Of a DNA stretch of 45,651 nt, positions 6,848 through 14,325 are shown one piece after another. The translations under genes were made by a program, and so were the position numbers. This DNA is from Nonomuraea endophytica. Lineage in GTDB: Bacteria > Actinomycetota > Actinomycetes > Streptosporangiales > Streptosporangiaceae. The stretch lies in contig NZ_JACHIN010000007.1 of NCBI RefSeq assembly GCF_014203235.1, positions 176,810-222,460 of the forward strand, in the 5' to 3' direction. Position 1 is the stretch's first letter; each line of letters opens with the position of its first letter. The notes under the pieces were generated by a model, which worked only from the letters and a program-made list of their open reading frames with translations, did not search any database and was not told the origin of the DNA.

Positions 6848-8463
6848 TGAGCCTGTACGGCTACCGCGAGGGCGATCACGTGCGGCTGGGCGACACCGGC
6901 CTGGTCGTCCAGGTCGAGCACGACTCCCAGAAGCCGGGCGAGGAGTTCCTGGCTGGATTCGGCAAGACCGCCCGCGACGGCCTGCACCTGAAGGCCGCCT
7001 CCGTCCGCGACACCTGCGACCTGGTCATCAGCAACGTGCTGATCCTCGATCCGATCCTGGGCGTGCGCAGCGCCTCCATCGGCGTGCGCGGTGGCCGGAT
7101 CAGCGCGATCGGCCGGGCGGGCAACCCCGACACGCTCGACGGCGTCGACGTGGTCGTCGGCACCGGCACGACGATCGTCTCGGGCGAAGGCCTCATCGCG
7201 ACCGCCGGAGCCATCGACACCCACGTGCACCTGCTCTCGCCCCGGATCATGGAGGCGTCACTCGCCTCGGGCGTGACCACGATCATCGGCCAGGAGTTCG
7301 GCCCGGTCTGGGGCGTCGGCGTCAACTCGCCCTGGGCGCTGCGGCACGCCTTCGACGCCTTCGACGCCTGGCCGGTCAACATCGGCTTCCTGGCCCGCGG
7401 CTCATCCTCCCACCCCGCGCCCCTGATCGAGGCGCTGGTCGAGGGCGGCGCCTGCGGCTTCAAGGTGCACGAGGACATGGGCGCCCACACCCGCGCCCTC
7501 GACACCGCCCTGCGAGTGGCCGAGGAAAACGACGTCCAGGTGGCGCTGCACACCGACGGCCTCAACGAGTGCCTGTCCGTCGGCGACACCCTGGCCGTCC
7601 TCGACGGCAGGACCATCCACGCCTTCCACATCGAGGGTTGCGGCGGCGGCCACGTGCCCAACGTGCTGGAACTGGCGGGCGTCCCCAACGTGATCGGCTC
7701 CTCCACCAACCCCACGCTGCCCTTCGGCCGCGACGCCGTCGCCGAGCACCACGGCATGATCGTCTCCGTGCACGGGCTCAGGCCGGAGCTGCCCGGCGAC
7801 GCCGCCCTGGCTCACGACCGGATCCGCGCCGGGACCATGGGCGCGGAGCAGGTCCTGCACGACCTGGGCGTCATCGGCATCACCTCCTCCGACGCCCAGG
7901 GCATGGGCCGCGCCGGCGAGACCGTGCGGCGCACGCTCGCCATGGCGGCTCGCTACGCCACGGGCGTCGACAATGAGCGCGTCCTGCGCTACCTGGCCAA
8001 GCTCACGATCAATCCCGCCATCGCGCACGGCCTGTCGCATGAGGTCGGCTCGATCGAGCCGGGCAAGCTGGCCGACATCGTGTTGTGGAAGCCGGCCTGG
8101 TTCGGCGCCAAACCGCAACTGGTGCTCAAGGCCGGCTTCCCCGCCTGGGGCGTCACCGGCGATCCCAACGCCGCCACCGACGCCTGTGAGCCACTGGTCC
8201 TCGGTCCCCAGTTCGGCGCGCACGGCGCCACCGCCGCCGACCTCTCGGTCGCCTTCGTCTCCCGCGCCGCCGCCGCGCTGCCCACGCGGCGCCGCCAGGT
8301 TCCGGTGTACGGCACGCGCGGCATCGGCCCGGCCGACCTCGTGCGTAACGCGCGCTTGGGCCGGGTGCTCGTCGATCCGCATGGCCTGGTGACCCTCGAC
8401 GGCGAGCCCATCAGGTCGGAGCCCGCGGACTGCATCTCTCTCAACCGTCTTTATTTCCTGTAG
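6847..8463 (+). CDS. ureC: Divergent urease alpha-like subunit (amidohydrolase)
   Basis: 538 residues, about 30 shorter than typical UreC (about 567-573). Aligned by eye with the Klebsiella enzyme, all nickel ligands and key catalytic groups are kept: His126 and His128 (THVH), Lys206 for carbamylation (FKVHED), His208, His235 (ALHTD), His261 (FHIEG), flap His309, Arg325 and Asp349 (SSDAQ). The pocket is changed: the flap Cys next to the flap His is Val308, the GTGPAAG loop after the second helix is GQEFGPVWGVGV, HEDWG is HEDMG, and DSQAMG is DAQGMG. I infer a metal-dependent hydrolase of the urease fold with an altered, probably larger substrate. The gene overlaps ureAB, and agmatine deiminase starts 9 bases after its stop. 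Identity as a urease homologue is certain; urea as the substrate is doubtful. Confidence 0.9.
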   Translation: MSLYGYREGDHVRLGDTGLVVQVEHDSQKPGEEFLAGFGKTARDGLHLKAASVRDTCDLVISNVLILDPILGVRSASIGVRGGRISAIGRAGNPDTLDGVDVVVGTGTTIVSGEGLIATAGAIDTHVHLLSPRIMEASLASGVTTIIGQEFGPVWGVGVNSPWALRHAFDAFDAWPVNIGFLARGSSSHPAPLIEALVEGGACGFKVHEDMGAHTRALDTALRVAEENDVQVALHTDGLNECLSVGDTLAVLDGRTIHAFHIEGCGGGHVPNVLELAGVPNVIGSSTNPTLPFGRDAVAEHHGMIVSVHGLRPELPGDAALAHDRIRAGTMGAEQVLHDLGVIGITSSDAQGMGRAGETVRRTLAMAARYATGVDNERVLRYLAKLTINPAIAHGLSHEVGSIEPGKLADIVLWKPAWFGAKPQLVLKAGFPAWGVTGDPNAATDACEPLVLGPQFGAHGATAADLSVAFVSRAAAALPTRRRQVPVYGTRGIGPADLVRNARLGRVLVDPHGLVTLDGEPIRSEPADCISLNRLYFL

Positions 8464-8472
8464 GAGCCTTTC

Positions 8473-9456
8473 GTGTTCATGCCCCCCGAGTGGCATCCAC
8501 ACCGCCGTACCTGGATGTCCTGGCCCGTCGGCTACGTGCTGCAGACCCCTGAGGAGTCCTACCGCGCCTGGTCGCGGGTGGCCAACACGCTCGTGCGTTT
8601 CGAGCCGGTGACGATGCTCGTCGACCCGTCCGAGCGTGACTCGGCCGCCGTCTGGCTCGACCCGCGTGTGGAGGTGGTCGAGCGGCCGCTCGACGACTGC
8701 TGGATGCGCGACAACGGCCCCACCTTCGTCTTCGACCGGGGCCGGCTGGCCGGCGTCGACTGGACTTTCAACGGCTGGGGCTGGGCGCCGCACGAGAAGG
8801 ACGACCTGGTGGCGGGCTTCATCCTGGAGCGCGAGGGCGTGGCGCGGCACCGGACCGCGATGGTGGGTGAGGGCGGTGGGATCCACGTCGACGGCGAGGG
8901 CACGGTGATCGTGACCGAGACGGTCCAGCTCGACCCCCGCCGCAATCCCGGCTGGACTCGCGCGGACGCGGAGGCGGAACTGCGGGCTCTGCTCGGGGTG
9001 GAGAAGGTCATCTGGTTGCCGCGCGGGCTGAGTGCCGACTACGGAGGGTACGGCACCGGCGGCCACGTCGACCTGCTCGCCTCTTTCGTACGGCCGGGCC
9101 TGGTGCTGTGCCATGTCCAGCCCGATCCCGGCCACCCCGACCACGAGATCGGCCGGGAGAACCTGGCGATCCTGCGCTCGGCCACCGACGCGAAGGGGCG
9201 GCCCCTGGAGGTCGTCGAACTGCCGGGCCCCTCGGTCGAGGGGAGCGACTACTCCTACATCAACCACTATCTGGCCAACGGGCTGGTCCTGATGTGCTCC
9301 TTCGACGATCCGCGCGACGCCGAGACGGCCGAGCTGCTGGGCAAGCTCTTCCCGGGCCGCGCGGTCGAGTCGGTTGACGCCCGCGCCATCTTCGCGCTCG
9401 GCGGGGGCATCCATTGCATCACTCAGCAGCAACCCGTCATTGACGGACAGCAGTAG
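8473..9456 (+). CDS. aguA: Agmatine deiminase (PAD-type)
   Basis: A 327-residue member of the agmatine deiminase / porphyromonas-type peptidylarginine deiminase family, which converts agmatine to N-carbamoylputrescine and ammonia. Characteristic motifs are in order: PPEWHPHRRTWMSWP at the N-terminus, DDCWMRDNGP near residue 77, EGGGIHVDGEG, GYGTGGHVD, and the C-terminal GGGIHCITQQQP with the nucleophile Cys315. The start is GTG 8473 with AGGAG at 8462-8466, a site that overlaps the ureC stop; ATG 8479 is possible. The protein is slightly shorter than the usual 340-370 residues. No N-carbamoylputrescine amidase (AguB, nitrilase family) is present, which makes the adjacent urease-like enzyme a candidate for the second step. 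Confidence 0.9.
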   Translation: MFMPPEWHPHRRTWMSWPVGYVLQTPEESYRAWSRVANTLVRFEPVTMLVDPSERDSAAVWLDPRVEVVERPLDDCWMRDNGPTFVFDRGRLAGVDWTFNGWGWAPHEKDDLVAGFILEREGVARHRTAMVGEGGGIHVDGEGTVIVTETVQLDPRRNPGWTRADAEAELRALLGVEKVIWLPRGLSADYGGYGTGGHVDLLASFVRPGLVLCHVQPDPGHPDHEIGRENLAILRSATDAKGRPLEVVELPGPSVEGSDYSYINHYLANGLVLMCSFDDPRDAETAELLGKLFPGRAVESVDARAIFALGGGIHCITQQQPVIDGQQ

Positions 9457-9458
9457 CA

Positions 9459-9483
9459 AACTTTAATGTGATTCAAATTAAAG
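9459..9483. promoter_or_regulatory. Second copy of the putative TetR operator
   Basis: AACTTTAAT at 9459 and TTCAAATT at 9472 align without gaps with the palindrome before ureAB (15 of 21 positions the same, including AACTT and GATTCAA). The site also contains CTTTAAT-N9-ATTAAAG. It lies three bases after the aguA stop and about 25 bases before the amidohydrolase start. Confidence 0.5.
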
Positions 9484-9508
9484 GCTGCCTCGCCTTCAGG
9501 AGCCCCCC

Positions 9509-11287
9509 GTGCACAACCATCTCTCGCGCCGCGCAGCGATCATCTCCGGCGCGCTGGCCGCCGCCTTCGCCCGACCCGCCCCGGCGAACGCCGACACGTC
9601 GGCGGACTACGTCTTCACCAACGGTTTCATCTACACCGTGGACGCCCGCGACAGCGTCCATCAGGCCCTGGCCGTCAGAGGCGGACGCATCGTCTACGTC
9701 GGCACCGCCAAGGGCGCCCGCGCCCACACCGGCAAGGCCACCAAGGTCGTCGACCTCAAGGGCAGGATGCTGATGCCCGGCCTGCACGACGGTCATGTGC
9801 ACGAGATGTCGGGCGGCGAAGGGCTGCTCGCCTGCGACCTCAAGTACGCCGCGATGACCGTGGAGGAGATGCGGGAGATCATCCAGAAATACCTCGGCGA
9901 GACCGCCGACGAGGAGCCGGACGGCTGGGTGTCCGTCGTGAACTGGTACCAGCAGGCCATCAGGCCCGCGGGGACCAAGCTCAGCAAGGCCGACCTCGAC
10001 GCGCTCGACACCCGGCGGCCCATCGTGGTCAGCTCAAGCGACGGCCACACCACACTGGTCAACAGCCGTGCGCTGAAGCTGGCAGGCATCACGGCGAAGA
10101 CGAAGAACCCGCCGGGCGGCGTGATCGAGCGCGACGCCGACGGCGAGCCCACCGGCCTGCTCCAGGACGGAGCGTCCGGCCTGGTCACCGCCAAGATCCC
10201 CGAGCCCACCGGTCAGGACAACCTCAAGGTCGCCCGTACGGCCCTGGCCGCGCTCGCCGCGCAAGGGGTGACGACCTTCATGGACGCCATAGCCTCGGAG
10301 GAGGCGCTCAAGGCCTTCACCACGCTCGCGGACCAGGGCAAGCTCACCGCCCGCGCCCACTTCGCCCTGGCGGTCCGCGTCACCGACCGCGATCCCGGTC
10401 CCCGCCTGCTGCGGACGCGCCGCAAGTACCACGGCGGTGCCACCAAGGTCAGGCCGGGCATCGCGGTGAACAACGCCAAGCTGTTCATCGACGGCGTGCT
10501 GCAGTACCCGGCGCAGACCGCGGCCCTGCTGGAGCCGTACCTGGTGCACAAGCACGACCACTGGGTGAAGGGCAAGAAGGTCGGCGAGCAGTACTGGACG
10601 CAGGACGGCATGAACGCCATCGTCGCCAAGGTGGCCGCCGCCGGATTCGATCCGCACATCCACGCCATCGGCGACAAAGCGGTGCGCATCGCGCTGAACG
10701 CCTTCAGCGCGATGCGGGCGGCGGGACACAAGAAGATCAGGCCCGCCATCGCCCACGCCGAACTGGTGGACCCCGCCGACATCCCGCGATTCGCCAAGCT
10801 CAATGTGACCGCTTCGATGGGCTTCCACTGGGCCAAGCCCGCACCGGATTCGGTCGAGGCGGTCAAGCCGTACCTCGGTGCCAAGCGGTGGAAGAACTAC
10901 GAGCCCGAAGGCGATCTGTGGCGCGCGGGCGGGCGGATCTCGCTGGGCAGCGACTGGCCGGTGGACCCGCTGGACGAGTGGACCGCGATCAAGACGGTGA
11001 TCACGCGTACGGCGTCGCGGAAGAGCCCGTTCGCGAAGTTCGGCGTGATGACCCCGCACCAGCGCCTGACCAGGGCGGCGGCGCTCAGGGCCGCCACGTT
11101 CAACGGCGCCTACCAGCTACGCCAGGACGCCCACACCGGTTCGCTGGAGGTGGGCAAGCTGGCCGATCTGATCGTGCTGGACCGCAATGTGATGAAGGTG
11201 CAGGCCGAGCGCATCGCCGAGACCAAAGTCCTGCTCACCATGGTCGGCGGGCGCGTGGTTCACCGGCTTTCCGGCTTCGCGGACTAA
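9509..11287 (+). CDS. Exported metal-dependent amidohydrolase, YtcJ-like
   Basis: 592 residues starting at GTG 9509 after CAGGAG. The N-terminus LSRRAAIISGALAAAFA is a Tat-type signal (twin Arg, hydrophobic core) with a likely cleavage site after ANA near residue 28. The remainder is an amidohydrolase of the YtcJ/AmdhL group: the short N-terminal beta-sandwich (YVFTNGFIYTVDA), GLHDGHVH with the two metal histidines, HIHAIGDKA with a further His, AHAELV, and LGSDWPVDPLDEW with the catalytic Asp. The C-terminal GSLEVGKLADLIVLDRN closes the sandwich. Family members hydrolyse amides or formamides, but most lack a known substrate. Placed between agmatine deiminase and pot genes, an acylated polyamine is a reasonable guess, no more. 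Confidence 0.88.
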   Translation: MHNHLSRRAAIISGALAAAFARPAPANADTSADYVFTNGFIYTVDARDSVHQALAVRGGRIVYVGTAKGARAHTGKATKVVDLKGRMLMPGLHDGHVHEMSGGEGLLACDLKYAAMTVEEMREIIQKYLGETADEEPDGWVSVVNWYQQAIRPAGTKLSKADLDALDTRRPIVVSSSDGHTTLVNSRALKLAGITAKTKNPPGGVIERDADGEPTGLLQDGASGLVTAKIPEPTGQDNLKVARTALAALAAQGVTTFMDAIASEEALKAFTTLADQGKLTARAHFALAVRVTDRDPGPRLLRTRRKYHGGATKVRPGIAVNNAKLFIDGVLQYPAQTAALLEPYLVHKHDHWVKGKKVGEQYWTQDGMNAIVAKVAAAGFDPHIHAIGDKAVRIALNAFSAMRAAGHKKIRPAIAHAELVDPADIPRFAKLNVTASMGFHWAKPAPDSVEAVKPYLGAKRWKNYEPEGDLWRAGGRISLGSDWPVDPLDEWTAIKTVITRTASRKSPFAKFGVMTPHQRLTRAAALRAATFNGAYQLRQDAHTGSLEVGKLADLIVLDRNVMKVQAERIAETKVLLTMVGGRVVHRLSGFAD

Positions 11288-11289
11288 GG

Positions 11290-11619
11290 TTGCACGCGAT
11301 CCAGCTAGAGGCCGTTCAGGCCGTGAACGATGTCAGGCTGGAGATCGCCGAGGGGGAGTTCTTCTCCTTCCTCGGCCCCTCCGGGTGTGGCCAGACCACG
11401 ACCATGCGGATGATCGCCGGCTTCGAGGAGCCCACCGGGGGCGTCGTGCGGCCGCACGGCCAGGACGTCACCAACGTGCCGCCGAACCGGCGCGACGTGA
11501 ACACGGTCTTCAAGCCCTACGCGCTGTTCCCGCACATGAGTGCGACGACCACGGCGGAGCGAGGCGACCCCGTCCGGCTGTCGTGGCAGCCGCGGCATTC
11601 TTACGTGATTGGACAGTGA
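11290..11619 (+). pseudogene. potA: potA remnant: polyamine ABC transporter ATPase with internal deletion
   Basis: Translation from a TTG at 11290 gives LHAIQLEAVQAVNDVRLEIA, then EGEFFSFLGPSGCGQTTTMR and so on to VFKPYALFPHMS. That is the first 90 or so residues of PotA-type ATPases. It then jumps straight to GDPVRLSWQPRHSYVIGQ, which matches the extreme C-terminal TOBE end of the same family. About 250 middle residues, including the signature LSGGQ and Walker B, are gone, although the frame is preserved. The Walker A lysine is also replaced by glutamine (GCGQTTT), and a few residues are missing near the start. The product cannot be an active ATPase. Its TGA overlaps the potD ATG. Confidence 0.85.
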
Positions 11620-12824
11620 TGGACCCCCTCCTCCTTCGCGGGATGACCCAGCCCCGCACCAGGCGAAACTTCCTCGGCATGTCCGCCGCGATGCTCGCCC
11701 TGGCCGCGTGCGGCGTCCAGGGCCAGAAAGCGCAGAACTCCCCCGGCCTCGACAAGGACTACTGGGCAGGCAAGAAGAAGAACGGCAAGGTCGTCTTCGC
11801 CAACTGGCCCGAGTACATGCCCGAGGACCAGGGCCCGCTCAAGGCCTTCCAGCAGGCCACCGGGATCTCCTACGAGTACAAGGAGGTCATCCTGGAGAAC
11901 GCGGAGTTCTTCGGCAGGGCCCGCCCGGTGCTCGCCGCCGGCCAATCGCTCGGCTACGACATCATCGTGATGACCAACGGTGTACAGCTGCAGCACATGC
12001 TGGAGCTCGGCTACGTCGTCGAGCTGGACCAGAAGCAGCTGCCGAACTTCGCCGCCAACGCCGGGGAGAAGTACAAGAGCCGCTCCTACGACCCGGGCAA
12101 CCGCTTCACGGTCCCCTACACGAGCGGCATCACCGGCATCGCGTACAACACCAAGTACGTCAAGGAACCGATCACCGGCATCCAGTCGCTGTTCGACCCG
12201 AAGTACAAGGGCCGGGTCGGCATGATGCGCGACGCGCAGGAGATCGGCAACTTCAGCATGTTCGCCCTGGGCGTGGATCCGGAGGCCTCCACCGAAGCCG
12301 ACTGGAACAAGGCCGGCGAACTGCTCCGGAAGCAGCGCGAAGACGGCCTGGTCCGCAAGTACTACGACCAGGACTACATCGACGCCGTCTCCAAGGGCGA
12401 CGTCTGGCTGACCATGGCCTGGTCCGGCGACGTCTTCCAGCGTCAGCTCGCCGGCGAACCGGTCAACTTCGTGGTTCCCGCCGAGGGCGGCACCATCTGG
12501 ACCGACAACATGCTCATCCCCAAGGGCGCCGAGAACCCGGTCGACGCGCTGATGCTGATGGACCACCTGTACTCCACGGAGGCCGCGGCCGCCCTGGAGG
12601 AGTACATCCAGTACATCTCGCCCGTGCCGGCCGTACAGGAAACCCTCACGACCAAGGCGGGCACGGCCAAGGGCAAGGACAAGGACGCGCTCGAGGCGAT
12701 GATCAAGAGCCCGCTGATCTTCCCGAGCGACGCCGACTACGCCAAGCTGCGCACCTACCGCCAGCTGACCACCGCCGAGGAGCAGGTCTTCAACCGCGTC
12801 TTCCAGTCGATCACCCAGGCCTGA
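11619..12824 (+). CDS. potD: Polyamine-binding lipoprotein, PotD-like
   Basis: A 401-residue substrate-binding protein of the spermidine/putrescine (PotD/PotF) family. The N-terminus has a Tat-like twin arginine (TRRNFLGMS) and a lipobox LAAC with Cys31, so it should be a membrane-anchored extracellular lipoprotein. Family features include FANWPEYMPED, GYDIIVMTNGVQLQHM, VPYTSGITGIAYNT, LTMAWSGDVFQ and IPKGAENPVDALMLMDHLYS. The ATG at 11619 overlaps the TGA of the potA remnant, so translation was once coupled. The gene is intact, while potA and potB around it are broken and potC is absent. It may work with a permease encoded elsewhere, act as a scavenger or sensor, or be on the way to loss. 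Confidence 0.9.
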   Translation: MDPLLLRGMTQPRTRRNFLGMSAAMLALAACGVQGQKAQNSPGLDKDYWAGKKKNGKVVFANWPEYMPEDQGPLKAFQQATGISYEYKEVILENAEFFGRARPVLAAGQSLGYDIIVMTNGVQLQHMLELGYVVELDQKQLPNFAANAGEKYKSRSYDPGNRFTVPYTSGITGIAYNTKYVKEPITGIQSLFDPKYKGRVGMMRDAQEIGNFSMFALGVDPEASTEADWNKAGELLRKQREDGLVRKYYDQDYIDAVSKGDVWLTMAWSGDVFQRQLAGEPVNFVVPAEGGTIWTDNMLIPKGAENPVDALMLMDHLYSTEAAAALEEYIQYISPVPAVQETLTTKAGTAKGKDKDALEAMIKSPLIFPSDADYAKLRTYRQLTTAEEQVFNRVFQSITQA

Positions 12825-12827
12825 TCC

Positions 12828-13059
12828 ATGCGCGCTCGGCCCGCCGTCATGGTTGTGGTTCGCGGCCTTTCTGGTCATCCCGCTGGTGGCGAAGGCCGCG
12901 GTCTCCACGCAGACCGGCAACGTCATCGACGGGTCCGCTCAGACCTTCGCGCCCGGTGCCGACGTGCTCGGCCAACACAGCCCCCAGCTCCTCCGGTCTC
13001 TGCTGTACGGCGGAGCCGCCACGCTGGCCCCAGCTAAGGAGACCGGTTCCCGGCCGTGA
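12828..13059 (+). pseudogene. potB: potB remnant: polyamine ABC permease, truncated and frameshifted
   Basis: An ATG at 12828, 3 bases after the potD stop, begins MRARPAV, then the PotB-like sequence continues in the next frame as WLWFAAFLVIPLVAKAAVST, QTGNVIDG and LLRSLLYGGAATLA. This is the N-terminal helix and first periplasmic loop of PotB permeases, so a one-base frameshift separates start and body. Similarity ends near 13030; the frame closes at 13059. About 60 of roughly 290 residues remain, and no potC follows. The transporter must be non-functional. Confidence 0.75.
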
Positions 13060-13235
13060 AGGACTCACCCGGCTAAGGTCACCCAGCCGGCCCACACCCC
13101 AACCGGCTCGGGTGGGCAGGAGCTGGCTGGCCACCTAGCCGGGTAAGGGAGGGGGCCAAAAGCAGGGCGCCCGGAGCGGAGGCCCGACAGGGGTCGAGCT
13201 TCAGCTCGACTGGAGAAACGCCTGAGCGCGAAGCG

Positions 13236-13283
13236 CGCCAAGAGCGATGACCTTGCCCGTCCGCGCCAAAGGCGATGACCTGG
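13236..13283. repeat. Imperfect 20-base direct repeat downstream of the sigma factor gene
   Basis: GCGCCAAGAGCGATGACCTT (from about 13236) and GCGCCAAAGGCGATGACCTG (from about 13263) are direct repeats, 17 of 20 positions the same. They lie within a 227-base stretch (13060-13286) that otherwise contains no gene I can support. Confidence 0.5.
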
Positions 13284-13286
13284 CTT

Positions 13287-14216
13287 TTAGGCGGCCGCCA
13301 TCTTCCGCAACCGAGCCAGCGCGTCCCGCTCGATCCGCCGTGCCCGGTCCCGCCCGATCCCGTACCGCTCGCCAACCTCGGTAAGCGTGTGCTCTCGCCC
13401 GTCCACCAGCCCGTACCGCCACCGCAGCATCTCGGAGGTGTCGCCCTCAAGGTCGGTCAGCCACTGGTCCAGCCGCTCACGCTCAAGGATCTCGATCGCC
13501 TGCTGCTCCGGATCCGCCCACGTCTCGTCCGCGATCATGTCGCCGAGTTCGGTCTCGTCCTCGTCGCCCACGCCAAGTTGCAGCGAAACGGGGTCGGAGG
13601 CCCACCGGCGCAGCTCGCGTACCCGCTCGATCGGCAGTTCCAGAACCTTGGCGAGGTCGTCATCAGTGGGCTCGGTGTCGAACTCGGCCAGCATGTCACG
13701 GCGTACCCGCATCAACCGGGTCATCTGCTCCCCGGCGTGCGTAGGCAGCCGAACCGGGCGTGCCTGTTCGTGAATGGCTCGTCCGACCGACTGCCTGATC
13801 CACCACGTGGCATACGTCGAGAACTTGTATCCCCGCTGGTAATCAAACTTCTCCACCGCTCGCACCAGGCCCAGGTTCCCCTCCTGGACCAGGTCGATCA
13901 GCGGCATCCCCCGCCCGGAGTACTTCCGGGCAACCGCCACGACCAGCCGCAGGTTGGCCTGGATGAACTCGTCCTTCGCACGCTGCCCCGATATCGCCAG
14001 CCGTTCGAGCTCCTCGTCGGCGACGTCCCCGATGCGGGGCTCGGAGCCTCCGCTGTCGAGCAGTTGCTCAGCGAAAAGCCCCGCTTCGATACGCTTCGCG
14101 AGCTCGACCTCCTCCTCGGCGGTAAGCAGCGGAACGCGGCCTATCTCCGCCAGATAGGTTCCGAGCAGGTCGCGTTCGGCGACCTCCTGCGTGCGACTCC
14201 CCGTAGGCCTTGCCAT
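13287..14216 (-). CDS. RNA polymerase sigma factor, sigma-70 group 2 (HrdD/SigB-like)
   Basis: A 309-residue primary-like sigma factor without region 1.1. Region 1.2 is at about 16-48 (DLLGTYLAEIGRVPLLTAEE), region 2 at about 83-152 (IQANLRLVVAVARKYSGRGM, PLIDLVQEGNLGLVRAVEKF, then FSTYATWWIRQSVGRAI), region 3 near 160-225, and region 4 at 245-305 with the -35-binding helix VGERYGIGRDRARRIE. The region 2.3-2.4 sequence is that of factors recognising ordinary TTGaca/TAnnnT promoters. Streptomycetes carry several such non-essential group-2 factors. The start is the ATG at 14214-14216. It is not linked to its neighbours by operon spacing, and no anti-sigma gene is adjacent. What it controls cannot be read from the sequence. 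Confidence 0.92.
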   Translation of the reverse strand: MARPTGSRTQEVAERDLLGTYLAEIGRVPLLTAEEEVELAKRIEAGLFAEQLLDSGGSEPRIGDVADEELERLAISGQRAKDEFIQANLRLVVAVARKYSGRGMPLIDLVQEGNLGLVRAVEKFDYQRGYKFSTYATWWIRQSVGRAIHEQARPVRLPTHAGEQMTRLMRVRRDMLAEFDTEPTDDDLAKVLELPIERVRELRRWASDPVSLQLGVGDEDETELGDMIADETWADPEQQAIEILERERLDQWLTDLEGDTSEMLRWRYGLVDGREHTLTEVGERYGIGRDRARRIERDALARLRKMAAA

Positions 14217-14325
14217 CCCCAGGCACCTCGTTCCCGCAGCTGCGTTCTATACCCGGCCAACGTGCGGTCCGAAGCAAAGATTCCCTAAACAGGTACGCCG
14301 CTGGGATGGTTCTGGATGTCCTCCT

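Noticed and set aside
7402..9459. Minus-strand open frame of 685 codons opposite ureC and agmatine deiminase
   Set aside because: Both genes on the plus strand have complete family motifs; the antisense frame shows none and is rich in Asp, Gly, His and Arg from complementary codons.
11290..11619. potA-like frame as a functional small ATPase
   Set aside because: It has no signature motif or Walker B, and Walker A has Gln for Lys; the C-terminal TOBE end directly follows the N-terminal 90 residues, which shows an internal deletion.
13060..13286. Possible tRNA or small RNA gene between potB remnant and sigma factor
   Set aside because: Several short GC stems occur, but no cloverleaf or anticodon arm could be built, and the main feature is an imperfect direct repeat.
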